Origin: Actinoallomurus sp963823735
Lineage (GTDB): Bacteria > Actinomycetota > Actinomycetes > Streptosporangiales > Streptosporangiaceae
Direction of reading: 5' to 3'
Length of the DNA: 64,000 nt
Assembly: GCA_963823735.1 (NCBI GenBank)
Contig: CAWGMO010000001.1
Span: 1,054,001-1,118,000, forward strand
Position 1 is the first letter of the stretch. Each line of letters opens with the position of its first letter. The notes beneath the pieces were generated by a model. It was not told where the DNA came from. It made no database searches and saw nothing but the letters and a program-made list of their open reading frames with translations. Below are positions 35,038-43,646 of this stretch, piece by piece. The position numbers and the translations under genes are program-made.

Positions 35038-35285
35038 CCTTCGTCGTGAAAGCGCGCCGAAGATATCCACAGCCTGTTGGCCGATGTCGCGCGAAGGAAA
35101 GCGGACGAGCGAGGCGAGGTACGAAACCGCCCGAGTGGCGACCTCGACCGCTCGCGCTGACGCTCGGCACGTGCCATGCCTGGCAGCAACCAGAGGAGCG
35201 GGCCGCATGCGCACCACTACGGAACCTGTGGCCGGGTTCAATGACGTTCGAATCGGAGCCCTCCGCGTGGGCTGCGGATCGGTGA
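35034..35285 (+). CDS. Linker ORF E between pilin and TadE
   Basis: 83 codons from ATG 35034 (overlapping the pilin stop) to TGA 35283-35285, which overlaps GTG 35282, an in-frame start of tadE. The product (MTFVVKARRRYPQPVGRC, later GTCHAWQQPEERAACAP) is basic and unrecognised. The third dyad operator lies inside it. As at the other junctions, both ends are in 4-bp overlap register. Confidence 0.35.
   Translation: MTFVVKARRRYPQPVGRCRAKESGRARRGTKPPEWRPRPLALTLGTCHAWQQPEERAACAPLRNLWPGSMTFESEPSAWAADR
35066..35080. promoter_or_regulatory. Third copy of the dyad operator
   Basis: TCCACA-GCC-TGTTGG with flanking ATA (ATATCCACA), two mismatches from the perfect dyad at 29454. It lies 29 bp after the pilin stop. 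Confidence 0.4.
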
Positions 35286-35845
35286 TCCGTGTTCCGGAAT
35301 CACCCACGCGAGCCGTCCGGCCTGCCACGACGGCGTCTGATCCCGCACGCGGACCAGTAACCGTCCACAGATCGCCGCCGGATTCGCCAGGTCCTGTACA
35401 TGCGTCGTTTCGTGGGCGAGCGGCACCGAGTCCGCGAGGCTCCAAACGTGGGTCGTCCCGTGAGCGAGGCTCGGTCACCGCCGAAATCGCGGTGGCCTTA
35501 CCGGCCCTGATGATCGTCCTAGCGGTGGCGCTGTGGGGCGTGACCGCCGCAGCGGCCCAGGTCGCCTGCGTCGACGCCGCGAGAACCGGCGCCCGCGCCG
35601 CCGCGAGGGGCGAGTCCCCAGCAGCGGTGAGAACCGCCGTTTTGAAAGCCGCACCACCAGGCGCCCGCGTAACCCTGACCCACAACCCACTGACCACCCA
35701 CGTCACCGTCCACGCCGCGATCCAACCGCCGATCAGAGCGCTCTTCCCACCCCTGCAACTCAGATCCGACGCCGCAGCCGCCACAGAACCGACCGGCGGC
35801 GGCGCACCTCCGCCACAACCCGAGACCGCACCGGAGAAGGGCTGA
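35282..35845 (+). CDS. tadE: TadE-family pilus protein
   Basis: 187 residues from GTG 35282. The recognisable part starts RERGSVTAEIAVALPALMIV, the TadE-type pseudopilin motif (E five residues after the cleavage region) with a long hydrophobic helix, then AAAQVACVDAARTGARAAAR. The preceding 60 residues are Pro/Arg-rich and unusual for TadE, and may be junction expansion absorbed into the gene. The tail is Pro/Gly-rich. TadE-like minor pilins are processed by prepilin peptidase. Start is uncertain (35207 and 35084 are in frame). Confidence 0.75.
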   Translation: MIRVPESPTRAVRPATTASDPARGPVTVHRSPPDSPGPVHASFRGRAAPSPRGSKRGSSRERGSVTAEIAVALPALMIVLAVALWGVTAAAAQVACVDAARTGARAAARGESPAAVRTAVLKAAPPGARVTLTHNPLTTHVTVHAAIQPPIRALFPPLQLRSDAAAATEPTGGGAPPPQPETAPEKG

Positions 35846-35849
35846 CCCG

Positions 35850-36038
35850 ATGACCAGGACGCCGATTCGCCCCACCGCGGGCTCCCGCAGAGATCGCTGT
35901 AGCGGTGCAGGCCTGAGATGCCGCACGAGACGGCAAGGACCCACAGAGGCGCGCAGACCTGTGAGGGAACGACATACCGCCCGGGGCGCCCGACGTGACG
36001 CGGTCAGCGCCCCGGTGACCGCGGAGCGGACAAGGTGA
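35850..36038 (+). CDS. Linker ORF F between TadE and TadE-like genes
   Basis: 62 codons, ATG 4 bp after the tadE stop, ending TGA 36036-36038 in GTGA overlap with the next gene's GTG 36035. The product is very Arg-rich (MTRTPIRPTAGSRRDRCSG). It continues the pattern of linker frames in this locus. Confidence 0.3.
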   Translation: MTRTPIRPTAGSRRDRCSGAGLRCRTRRQGPTEARRPVRERHTARGARRDAVSAPVTAERTR

Positions 36039-36580
36039 GGACCGTTGCCCTCACCCCCGTCCGCGGGCACGGGCACGGAGGAGAACAACGACGCGGGCGA
36101 GGCCGCATGCACGGGGGAAGGCGTAGACGAGAGCGAGGGGTCGAGCAAGAGCAAGGGCCCACGCAAGGTCGAGGGCGAGACCTGCGGCCAGGGCGAGAGC
36201 AAGAGGGCGGGCGAGAGCGAGGCCCGGGGCATGGTGAGCGTGGTGCGGGCACAGTGTGGATGCTCGCGTTCATCGGACTCATCTGGTCCATGGGGGTCAT
36301 GGCGATGACCGTGGGCGGTGTACGCGCGGCTCGACACCGTGCCTATGCCGCCGCCGACCTCGCCGCGCTCGCCGCCGCCGCACACGCGTTGGAGGGAACC
36401 CACGGCGCGTGCCACCTCGCAGAGGTGATCGCACATGACTCCGGGGGCCGGTTACAGCGGTGCGTGCTTCATGGGCGAATCTCGGAGGTCGTGGTCACAT
36501 CGGAGGTACACACCGCTCTGCCAGGCCTGGTCGCGACCGGACACGCGAGGGCCGGACCACAACGTCCGCCCACCCCATGA
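36035..36580 (+). CDS. Helicase-neighbourhood TadE-like protein (Rv3654c-like)
   Basis: 181 residues. The family part begins GERGAGTVWMLAFIGLIWSM and continues GVRAARHRAYAAADLAALAA and ALEGTHGACHLAEVIA; it is the TadE-like protein always found near the DECH helicase (TIGR03816 type). Before it lie about 65 low-complexity residues of Gly, Arg, Glu and Gln, probably expanded DNA in frame. It would insert a single helix in the membrane as part of the pilus system. Start GTG 36035 is supported by the overlap with the linker stop. A further short ATG frame overlaps its stop (36577-36666). Confidence 0.75.
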   Translation: MRTVALTPVRGHGHGGEQRRGRGRMHGGRRRRERGVEQEQGPTQGRGRDLRPGREQEGGRERGPGHGERGAGTVWMLAFIGLIWSMGVMAMTVGGVRAARHRAYAAADLAALAAAAHALEGTHGACHLAEVIAHDSGGRLQRCVLHGRISEVVVTSEVHTALPGLVATGHARAGPQRPPTP

Positions 36581-36660
36581 CCACCTCGGCACACCGTGTC
36601 GTGCGCAGCGACGAGCGCGGTGCCGCACGGAGTGACGGGTGCGGGCCGCACGTAGCCAAC

Positions 36661-37045
36661 GGCTGAGGTGTCGTACGCGGCGAATGGCTGCGGTGTCGTA
36701 CGCAGCGAACGGGTGCGGTCCACGCGCAGCGAATGGCTGCGGTCCGCGCGCAGTGAACGCGCGCGGTGTCGTACGCAGCGAACAGGTGCGGTCCACGCGC
36801 AGCGAATGGCTGCGGTGTCGTACGCCCTGACGGACGCGGTGTCGTACGCCGTGACGCGTCGGCGCCGCGAGCTGTGATGGATCGGTACCGCGCGCCCTGA
36901 AGGCGCGGCTGCCGCACGTCGTAAGGCGCCGGTACTGCGGCGCTGTGACGGGGCGGCGCCGCGCGCTGTGACGGTGCGGCTGTCGCGCGGCGCAAATGCG
37001 TCGGTACTTGGGACTGTGACGGGGCGGTATCGCGTGCTGTGACAG
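36661..37045 (+). repeat. 24- to 25-bp tandem repeat, about 16 decaying copies
   Basis: Early units follow GGCTGCGGTGTCGTACGCAG with CGAAY at the end. Later units lose sequence identity but keep the period and a GTGAC or CGAAY ending. No gene is seen between 36581 and 37456. Confidence 0.85.
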
Positions 37046-37456
37046 CGGAGGGCTCGCGTCCCGTGGCCTGTTCGGGCGTCGGGCGCTACGGCGGCGTGGC
37101 TGCGGACTGTGCTGCGGTGGCCTCGGCGTCGTGTGCAGTGACGGCTCGGCGCCGCGACCCTGGCCACGGGCGTGAGTTCGCGGGGGTGTGTGGCTTCGGC
37201 TTGGTGGTGGTCGTTCCGAACAGCGTCACTCGCGTCGGACGGCATCGTTGTATTGGTGTTGATCCGAGGCACTATTAGAGGCAAGGTCCGATAGAGTGCT
37301 CCGAATCGGTTATAAGAAGTCCAGGAGCCCCACGGGGCGATCGGGCGGGGTGCGGGTTCTGCCGCGCCGACCGTCCGCCTCCGCAAGGCTCCGTGCTGTG
37401 GCCGGTGTTTCGCCGGCCGGTGGTAACCGAAGGTTCTTGATGAAGGGACGGGCGCC

Positions 37457-38437
37457 GTGACGAGGGTACGGAAGGTCGCCGCAGTCGCTCTCATGACTCC
37501 GCTGGCCGCGACCGCCATCGCCATCAGCGTGAACACCTCTACGGCCGACGCTGACACCTGCTTCGGGTTGTCGCACGGCAAGGTCAACGATCCGGCCGGT
37601 CCGTACACGGTCGGTGAGACCGTTCACGCGAGCGCCACCGTCAGTGCCATGCTTCTGGGCGCGCACCTGCAGATCGTCGGTCCTGGCGTCAACCAGCAGC
37701 TCGGCGCCAACGCGATGAACGGCGTCATCGGCGGGGACGTGAAGGTCACTCAGGTCGGTGACTACACGCTTTCCGTCATCGGCAACGGCACCAAGTGCAC
37801 GTACGACAGCGCCCCATTCACGGTGAAGGCGCGTACCGCGAACAGCCCGAAGCCGACGCACAGCAGCAAGCCTCACCGGACGCGCATTCCGACGGGGATC
37901 GTCGGCCGTTCTGGGGGCTCGTCACCGTTCCGCGGCATCACGCCCAACGGCGGCGGCAACTACGCGCCGCTGCCCGGTGGCAGTGGCAACTCGCCGTTCA
38001 GCCTGCCGTCCGTGGCTCCTGACGGATCGAGCACGGGTTTCCAGTACCCGACTCCCGACCCGCAGGTCGCCGCGCCGCCGACCCAGCCGCTGGCACATGA
38101 CGTGTCGCGGACGCCTCCCGTGAAGTGGGGCCAGAGCGTGGCCCTCGCGATGGTCCTCCTCCTGCTCTCCGCACACCTCGGCGCCTGGTCACGCCGCCAC
38201 CGGCTCGCCACCGCCGGCCCTCGTACGACCAGGGGCGCGAAGACGACGGCCCGGAGGAAGAACCGGCCCTCCACCGCCGAAGCCAGCGCCATGAGTGAGA
38301 CGACGCCCAGCGGCCTCGCAAGCACGACGTCCGGAACCGAGCCCACCGCGCCCGAGAGCACGGGCAACGCGACCGAGGGACACGGAGGCCGCCGTTCAGC
38401 CGGCCGGGTGTACCACGGCCGCCGTCGCCGCAGCTGA
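37457..38437 (+). CDS. Secreted, C-terminally membrane-anchored hypothetical protein
   Basis: 326 residues from GTG 37457. Signal peptide (VAAVALMTPLAATAIAISVN) with cleavage near TADADT, then a globular domain of about 110 residues with two cysteines (DTCFGLSH and KCTYDS) and YTVGETVHASATV, suggestive of an Ig-like fold. A Pro/Ser/Gly-rich linker leads to a membrane helix (VALAMVLLLLSAHLGAW) and a basic, Thr/Ser-rich cytoplasmic tail. This is the layout of an anchored surface protein. The 5' region has hairpins (37402-37420). No family recognised. Confidence 0.8.
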   Translation: MTRVRKVAAVALMTPLAATAIAISVNTSTADADTCFGLSHGKVNDPAGPYTVGETVHASATVSAMLLGAHLQIVGPGVNQQLGANAMNGVIGGDVKVTQVGDYTLSVIGNGTKCTYDSAPFTVKARTANSPKPTHSSKPHRTRIPTGIVGRSGGSSPFRGITPNGGGNYAPLPGGSGNSPFSLPSVAPDGSSTGFQYPTPDPQVAAPPTQPLAHDVSRTPPVKWGQSVALAMVLLLLSAHLGAWSRRHRLATAGPRTTRGAKTTARRKNRPSTAEASAMSETTPSGLASTTSGTEPTAPESTGNATEGHGGRRSAGRVYHGRRRRS

Positions 38438-38524
38438 CCGAAGACTCGGACAGACAGGCACGACACCTGGGAGCGGCCGCCAGTTGGGGCTGTCCCCGGC
38501 CGATCGTCGTCCCGATGAATAACC

Positions 38525-38780
38525 GGACACGGTCGAGTCGACGGTGCGTGCCTGGGTGGTCATCACTCCGGTACGAGACCGGGTGCATCGACGCGAGAGT
38601 GCGACTCTTGGCGACTGCCATGCCGGTAGGACAACGGACAGGTCGAGTCGAGGGTGAGCCTCAGGGGGCCACGTCGATCGGGAACCGGTGCGGTCTAATC
38701 GAGGGTGCGCCTCTCGGGCCGCCGCGTCGATCGGGGAACCGTGTGCGGACTAGGGGACGCCTCTAGGGACGCGACGCGCG
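38525..38780 (+). repeat. About 53-bp tandem repeat, four to five decayed copies
   Basis: Copies share TCGAGGGTGMGCCTC, then RTCGATCGGGRAACCG; best pair 38641-38693 and 38694-38750. The whole interval 38438-39377 has no recognisable gene. Confidence 0.7.
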
Positions 38781-39013
38781 CAGGCCGATCACGTTCGTCG
38801 TCGGGGGCGACGCAGACCCGGCGACGTGGGCTGGTGGAGACGAGGCGTGTGCGGGCGGGTGTTGCGCCCAGGCCCTGACCGGGTGTCGCGGACCTTTGAT
38901 CGCGCTCGGGAAGCGTGCTGGCTGAACGGAGCGGCAAGAGTGGCCGGTCCGAGCGACCGGCGTTGGTAGAGGGTGGTCAGCCAGGCCGCAGGAAGCGCGA
39001 TCGGCCCCGATTG

Positions 39014-39230
39014 TGTGGGTGTGGCCCGTACGTGATGGCGGCTCGCTGTAAGGCGCGGAGTGGCGCGGCTTGGGGTGCCTGTGGTCCGCACGCGTGTGAT
39101 GACGGTTCGCCGTACGGAGGAGTGCGCGGCTGGGGTGGCTGTGGTTCGTACGCGACGACAGCTCGCCGTACGGGAGGAGTGGCGCGGCTTGTCGTGGCTG
39201 TGGTTCGCGTGATGACCACTTGCCCTTCAC
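39014..39230 (+). repeat. 57- to 60-bp tandem repeat, three and a half copies
   Basis: Units share GGGTGGCTGTGGTTCGYACG, then TCGCCGTACGGGAGGAGTGG ending CGCGGCTTG. It is the second array in the same gene-free interval. Confidence 0.8.
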
Positions 39231-39377
39231 CGTGAGGCTTGCGTTGCGTTTGCGCTCGCGAGCAGCTCGCCGTACGCGAGCACCGAGCGCCCAACAGCAA
39301 CGACCAACGGCCCCCGGGCGATCGACCGTAATGGCGCTCAGACGCCTGGGAGCGGGCGGGCAAGCGCCAAAACAGCC

Positions 39378-39800
39378 CTAGCCAGGCTGGTCGAAGAACG
39401 GGGACACAGGGTCGCCTGGGCGGCGGGCGGCTGTGTGGGGGCGGGGCTGGGGTGGGGTTTCGCCGGTGGTCGGTGCGGTGCGGCGGTGGCGGGCGAGTTC
39501 GCGTTGGAGTTGTTGTTTTTCTAGCTCCAGCGCTGACAGTGACTCTTGGTGCTCGTCTCGCAGGTCGCGGATCTCTCGGCGGACTCGCATTGAGCGGCCC
39601 ATCGCCAGGGTCGAGATCGCGAGGCCTATGACCAGGAAGATCGCGACGACCACGCCGGCCACGAACACCTGCGCCTCAGACGTCACCCCAGGTACATGGT
39701 GACCGTACACGCTCATCGTCGCCGGCGCCGTGTTCTCAGCCACGATTCCGATGCCTACGGCCACGGCGACCGCGGCCACGAGGACTCCCAGGAAGATCAT
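39378..39800 (-). CDS. LapA/DUF1049-type membrane protein
   Basis: 140 residues. Two membrane helices (FLGVLVAAVAVAVGIGIVAE and VFVAGVVVAIFLVIGLAIST) with the short NTAPATMSVYG loop between, then a coiled coil (RDEHQESLSALELEKQQLQR) and a Pro-rich tail. The layout matches DUF1049 proteins (LapA of lipopolysaccharide transport in Gram-negatives, envelope proteins in actinomycetes). It lies 99 bp downstream of the helicase gene on the same strand. Confidence 0.8.
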   Translation of the reverse strand: MIFLGVLVAAVAVAVGIGIVAENTAPATMSVYGHHVPGVTSEAQVFVAGVVVAIFLVIGLAISTLAMGRSMRVRREIRDLRDEHQESLSALELEKQQLQRELARHRRTAPTTGETPPQPRPHTAARRPGDPVSPFFDQPG

Positions 39801-39899
39801 CGGAGGTCTCCTCTCGAACGTGCGGCGGCGGGGGCAGGCCGCACGAGCCGGGGGTTGTGAGGCGTGCCACGATCCAGCGAAAAGGGCGTTCCGGTCAAG

Positions 39900-42275
39900 T
39901 CATGTGCGAGGTGCTTGTGACAACAATGCGTCAAGGAGGGTGATCGCGCCCCGTTTGTCCAGGGGTTCGTTGCCGTTTCCGCACTTCGGGGACTGGATGC
40001 ACGAGGGGCAACCGTGCTCGCACTCACAGTCGGCGATCACTGAGCGTGTCGCGTGCAGCCACTGGGGCGCGCGTTCGAAGCCGCGTTCGGCGAAGCCGGC
40101 GCCGCCTTCGTGGCCGTCGTAGACGAAGACCGTCATGCGTGAAGTATCCGGATGCATGGCCGTCGACACGCCGCCGATGTCCCATCGGTCGCAGGTGGCG
40201 TACAGCGGGAGCAGGCCGATCGAGGCGTGTTCGGCGGCGTGGGCGCAGCCGCCGATGTCCGCGTCGCCCAGTATCTCCAGTGACGACGGTGGCAGGGTCC
40301 ACCACACCGCTCTTGTGCGTAGCGTGCGCGGCGGCAGGGTCAGGGGGTGTTCGCCGATCACCTGGCCGTTCGTACGGCGCATCTGGTACGACACGACCTG
40401 GTTCGTCACCTCGACCGTGCCGAAGCACAGGGTCGCCTCGCCCCAGGACACCGAGCGCAGTGTCTCCAGGATCGAGATGTCGGTCACGTCGCGGGCCGTC
40501 GTGCCGTAGTCGGGGTCGTCGGCCGAGACGAGGGCCGCCGAGTCGTCGAGGTCGAGGGTGCGCACGATGTACGACTCGCCCTGGTGCAGGTAGACCGCGC
40601 CCTCGTGGACCGTCGTGTGCGCCGACGCCTCGTCGACGGTGCCGAGCAGGCGGCCGGTCGCCTCCTCGATGACCTGGATGGGCGGGCCGCCCGCGCCGCG
40701 GATGTCGGCCAGGTCGCAGGCGCGTTCGCGCTTGGTCCAGAACCATCCTGCCGGGCGGTGCCGGAGCATCCCGCGCCGTACGAGGTCGGGCAGCAGCTCG
40801 GCGGTGGCCGGGCCGAACAGCTCCACGTCCTTCTCCGTGAGCGGGAGCTCGGACGCCGCGGCGCACAGGTGCGGCGCGAGGACGTACGGGTTGTCGGGGT
40901 CGAGGACGGTCGCCTCGACCGGGGTGCCGAAGATCGCCGACGGGTGGTGCACGAGGTAGGTGTCCAGCGGGTCGTCCCTGGCGATCAGGACGGCCAGGGC
41001 GTCCTGGCCGGCGCGGCCCGCGCGGCCGGCCTGCTGCCACAGGGACGCGCGCGTACCGGGCCAGCCGCAGACGATCACGGAGTCCAGGCCGGAGACGTCG
41101 ACGCCGAGTTCCAGGGCGTTGGTGGTGGCCAGGCCGACGAGCGAGCGCGTACGGAGGGCCTTCTCCAGGGCGCGCCGCTCCTCGGGCAGGTAGCCGGCGC
41201 GGTAGGCGGCGACCTGGCCCGGCAGGTCCGGCGAGATCTCGGCCAGCGCGCGCTTGGCCCCCAGGGACACCGACTCGGCCCCGCGCCGCGAGCGTACGAA
41301 CGCCAGAGTCTGGACGTTCTCCACGACGAGGTCGGCGAGCAGCGTGGCGGCCTCGGCGGTCGCGGTGCGGCGTACGGGCGCGCCGTGCTCGCCGCGCAGC
41401 TCGGTCAGCGGCGGCTCCCACAGCGCGAAGGACGTCGCGCCGCGCGGTGAGGCGTCGTCGCAGACCTCTTCGACGCGTACGCCGGTGAGCCGTGAGGCCG
41501 CCTTGGCAGGCTCGGACGCGGTCGCCGAGGCCAGGATGAAGACGGGCGACGAGCCGTACCGTGCGCAGACCCGGCGCAGGCGGCGGAGGATCTGCGCGAC
41601 GTGCGAGCCGAACACCCCGCGGTAGCCGTGCGCCTCGTCGATGACGACGTAGCGGAGCCGGCGGAAGTACGGCGCCCAGCGCGCGTGCCCCGGCAGGAGG
41701 GTGCGGTGCAGCATGTCCGGGTTGGTGAGGACATAGTTCGCGTACTGCCGTACCCAGGTGCGTTCCTCGGAGGGCGTGTCGCCGTCGAACGTGGCGGCGC
41801 GTAGCTGGGCGAGCTTCAGCGCGCGTACGGAACGGAGCTGGTCGGCCGCGAGCGCCTTCGTCGGAGAGAGATAGAGGACGGAGCCGCCGTCGAAGACGGC
41901 GTCCAGCGCCGGCAGGAGATAGGCCAGCGACTTGCCCGAGGCCGTACCGGTCGCGACGATCACCGATCGGCCGTCGTGGGCGAGCGACGCGGCCGAGGCC
42001 TGGTGCTCCCACGGGCGGTCGATGCCGGTCAGCGCGAGGCGGTCGACGAGCAGCTTGGGCGCCCAGGACGGCCAGTCGGCCTGCCGGCCCTCGCGTGCGG
42101 GGACGTCCTGGACGTGCGTGATGCGCTCACGGTTGCGCGGGTCCTTCAGGAGCCGGCGGAGACTGGAGGGGGTGTCGTCACCGTGAGTGAACGGGGAATC
42201 GAGGTCCGTTTCTATGGCCTGCGTCACTCCTTCATATGGGAGCGGTTCGCCGTGCGGAGGTTTCCAGTCTGGCAT
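39900..42275 (-). CDS. DECH/DEAH-box helicase with C-terminal zinc domain (Rv3649-like)
   Basis: 791 residues from ATG 42273-42275. RecA-1 motifs: Q-type HQASAAS, Walker A ATGTASGKS, TSAT-like ASATAS, and VVIDEAHGYRG. RecA-2: GLATTNALELGVDVSGLDSV and QQAGRAGRAGQ. The C-terminal DUF1998 part has four cysteines (CECEHGCPSC, later KCGNG), as in MrfA-type repair helicases. It probably is a 3'-5' DNA helicase acting in mitomycin-type damage repair. It is the 'helicase/secretion neighbourhood' protein found convergent with the Tad locus in many actinobacteria. Confidence 0.93.
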   Translation of the reverse strand: MPDWKPPHGEPLPYEGVTQAIETDLDSPFTHGDDTPSSLRRLLKDPRNRERITHVQDVPAREGRQADWPSWAPKLLVDRLALTGIDRPWEHQASAASLAHDGRSVIVATGTASGKSLAYLLPALDAVFDGGSVLYLSPTKALAADQLRSVRALKLAQLRAATFDGDTPSEERTWVRQYANYVLTNPDMLHRTLLPGHARWAPYFRRLRYVVIDEAHGYRGVFGSHVAQILRRLRRVCARYGSSPVFILASATASEPAKAASRLTGVRVEEVCDDASPRGATSFALWEPPLTELRGEHGAPVRRTATAEAATLLADLVVENVQTLAFVRSRRGAESVSLGAKRALAEISPDLPGQVAAYRAGYLPEERRALEKALRTRSLVGLATTNALELGVDVSGLDSVIVCGWPGTRASLWQQAGRAGRAGQDALAVLIARDDPLDTYLVHHPSAIFGTPVEATVLDPDNPYVLAPHLCAAASELPLTEKDVELFGPATAELLPDLVRRGMLRHRPAGWFWTKRERACDLADIRGAGGPPIQVIEEATGRLLGTVDEASAHTTVHEGAVYLHQGESYIVRTLDLDDSAALVSADDPDYGTTARDVTDISILETLRSVSWGEATLCFGTVEVTNQVVSYQMRRTNGQVIGEHPLTLPPRTLRTRAVWWTLPPSSLEILGDADIGGCAHAAEHASIGLLPLYATCDRWDIGGVSTAMHPDTSRMTVFVYDGHEGGAGFAERGFERAPQWLHATRSVIADCECEHGCPSCIQSPKCGNGNEPLDKRGAITLLDALLSQAPRT

Positions 42276-42456
42276 CCTGGGCACAACGCTTGAACCGCCG
42301 TCCGTGGTGCCCCCCGGCTCGCATGAGACGCATGGCACGCGGGGCTGAAGTCGCCCTGTGTGCTGATTTCGTGTAGACACGGTGGCGGAGCGTGGTTGAA
42401 TCACGGCGGGCCTCCGTGGCCCCGACTTCCATACGCGGTACGGCGCAGGAGGATCT

Positions 42457-42810
42457 GTGGATCTAAAGGTTAGTGACTACACCACTGACGATGACCTCAC
42501 CGTCATCAATGTGGAGGGAGAGATCGACGTCTACACTGCGCCGAAGCTCCGCGAGAAGCTCATCGACCTGGTCAACAAGGGTAAGTACCACCTGCTCGTC
42601 GACATGGAGAAGGTCGAGTTCCTCGACTCGACCGGCCTCGGTGTCCTGGTCGGCGGCCTCAAGCGGGTACGCGCGCACGACGGCTCCCTCGAGCTCGTCT
42701 GCACCCAGGAGCGGATCCTCAAGATCTTCCGGATCACCGGTCTGACCAAGGTTTTCGGCATCTTCGACTCGGTCGACGACGCGCGAGAGCACCGCAAGAA
42801 GCAGAAGTAG
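42457..42810 (+). CDS. bldG: Anti-sigma factor antagonist BldG
   Basis: 117 residues. STAS domain with EGEIDVYTAPKLREKLIDLV, the phosphorylated Ser in FLDSTGLGVLVGGLKRVRAH and the BldG-typical tail QERILKIFRITGLTKVFGIF. GTG 42457 has GGAGG six bases before it. It binds and releases an anti-sigma kinase according to phosphorylation state, controlling development and antibiotic genes in Streptomyces. The next gene is its presumed partner; order bldG, ATPase, hppA is the same as in Streptomyces. Confidence 0.96.
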   Translation: MDLKVSDYTTDDDLTVINVEGEIDVYTAPKLREKLIDLVNKGKYHLLVDMEKVEFLDSTGLGVLVGGLKRVRAHDGSLELVCTQERILKIFRITGLTKVFGIFDSVDDAREHRKKQK

Positions 42811-42817
42811 GGCCGGG

Positions 42818-43252
42818 ATGGCGCCCGAGATAGCCACCGTCGAGCTCACGTTCAGCCCCCTTCCGGTCCACGTGCGGACCGCCCGCCTTGTCGCGACCGC
42901 GGTCGCACGGCGCGGCGGTGTCGAGGAGTCACTGCTCGACGAGGTGCGGCTGGCTGTCGGTGAGGCCTGCTCGCGTGCGGTTGAGGCCCACCAGCAGCAG
43001 TGCCCGGCGGAGCCCGTACGGGTGGAGCTGCGCGACCGCGCGGACCGGTTCGAGGTCGTGGTGTCCGATCGCGTGCCGAATGACGATCCGGCCGGCTCGG
43101 CGCCGGAAGGTATTTCCTCCGACCTTGCCGAGCTGAACGGCGACCTCAACCTTGGGTTCGCCGTCATCGCCGGGCTCGCCGACGACGTCGACATCTCGTC
43201 GACGGCATCGGGAGTCGAAATCACGATGAGCTGGCCGGCCAAGAAAGACTGA
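42818..43252 (+). CDS. Anti-sigma regulatory ATPase (HATPase, ApgA/SCO3548 type)
   Basis: 144 residues. A GHKL fold with VRLAVGEACSRAVEAH (N box with Ser/Arg in place of the usual Asn, so kinase activity is doubtful), VSDRVPNDDPAGSAP (G1) and NLGFAVIAGLADDVDI. It starts 7 bp after bldG and is certainly co-transcribed. As the BldG partner it would sequester a sigma factor or bind BldG. A strong terminator follows. Confidence 0.9.
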   Translation: MAPEIATVELTFSPLPVHVRTARLVATAVARRGGVEESLLDEVRLAVGEACSRAVEAHQQQCPAEPVRVELRDRADRFEVVVSDRVPNDDPAGSAPEGISSDLAELNGDLNLGFAVIAGLADDVDISSTASGVEITMSWPAKKD

Positions 43253-43260
43253 GCACCGTC

Positions 43261-43295
43261 AAAGCCCCTTCGAGCACGCGGCTCGAGGGGGCTTT
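43261..43295 (+). terminator. Terminator after the bldG operon
   Basis: 15-bp stem AAAGCCCCTTCGAGC with one G-T pair, loop of five bases, ending GGGGGCTTTCG. Confidence 0.9.
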
Positions 43296-43646
43296 CGCGT
43301 ACGCCCACGCCCTTCGGAGACCGATTACGGTCCGTAGAAAAATAGGGTTCAAGATGGGCCGCATCGCATTTAAGATAATGCGTCGGCATTTGTCATATCT
43401 CGCGACATTTGTCGGGCAGGGGTCAATGACCAGGAAAGATGCCTTTACTTAGCACCGACAGATTAAGATTAGGTGCAGGTGGCGTCACATCTCTATCCCG
43501 ATGTCGTTAAGGTCCCGACCAGGCTTCTAATTCCGGCTACGCATGCGTAGACTCCCGGCACCATTGCCCCGCCTGAACGCGCGCGGTGATGGCCGGTCGC
43601 GCCCCTCGGAGGCGGGCCGGATCGAACGCCCTGTCGAGGAGGATGC
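43296..43646 (+). promoter_or_regulatory. Long, relatively A/T-rich leader of hppA
   Basis: 351 bp without a gene, with unusually low GC between 43330 and 43520 (GATTAAGATTAGG, TTTACTTAGC) and a direct repeat CATTTGTC (about 43389 and 43408). It probably holds the hppA promoter and a long 5' untranslated region. I recognise no riboswitch. Confidence 0.4.

Noticed and set aside
29451..35080. Chromosomal origin suggested by TTATCCACA boxes
   Set aside because: No dnaA, dnaN, gyrB or parAB nearby; only three boxes, all in a promoter-like dyad arrangement in the pilus locus.
36661..37045. CRISPR array
   Set aside because: Units are contiguous 24-25 bp repeats with no unique spacers and no cas genes in the window.
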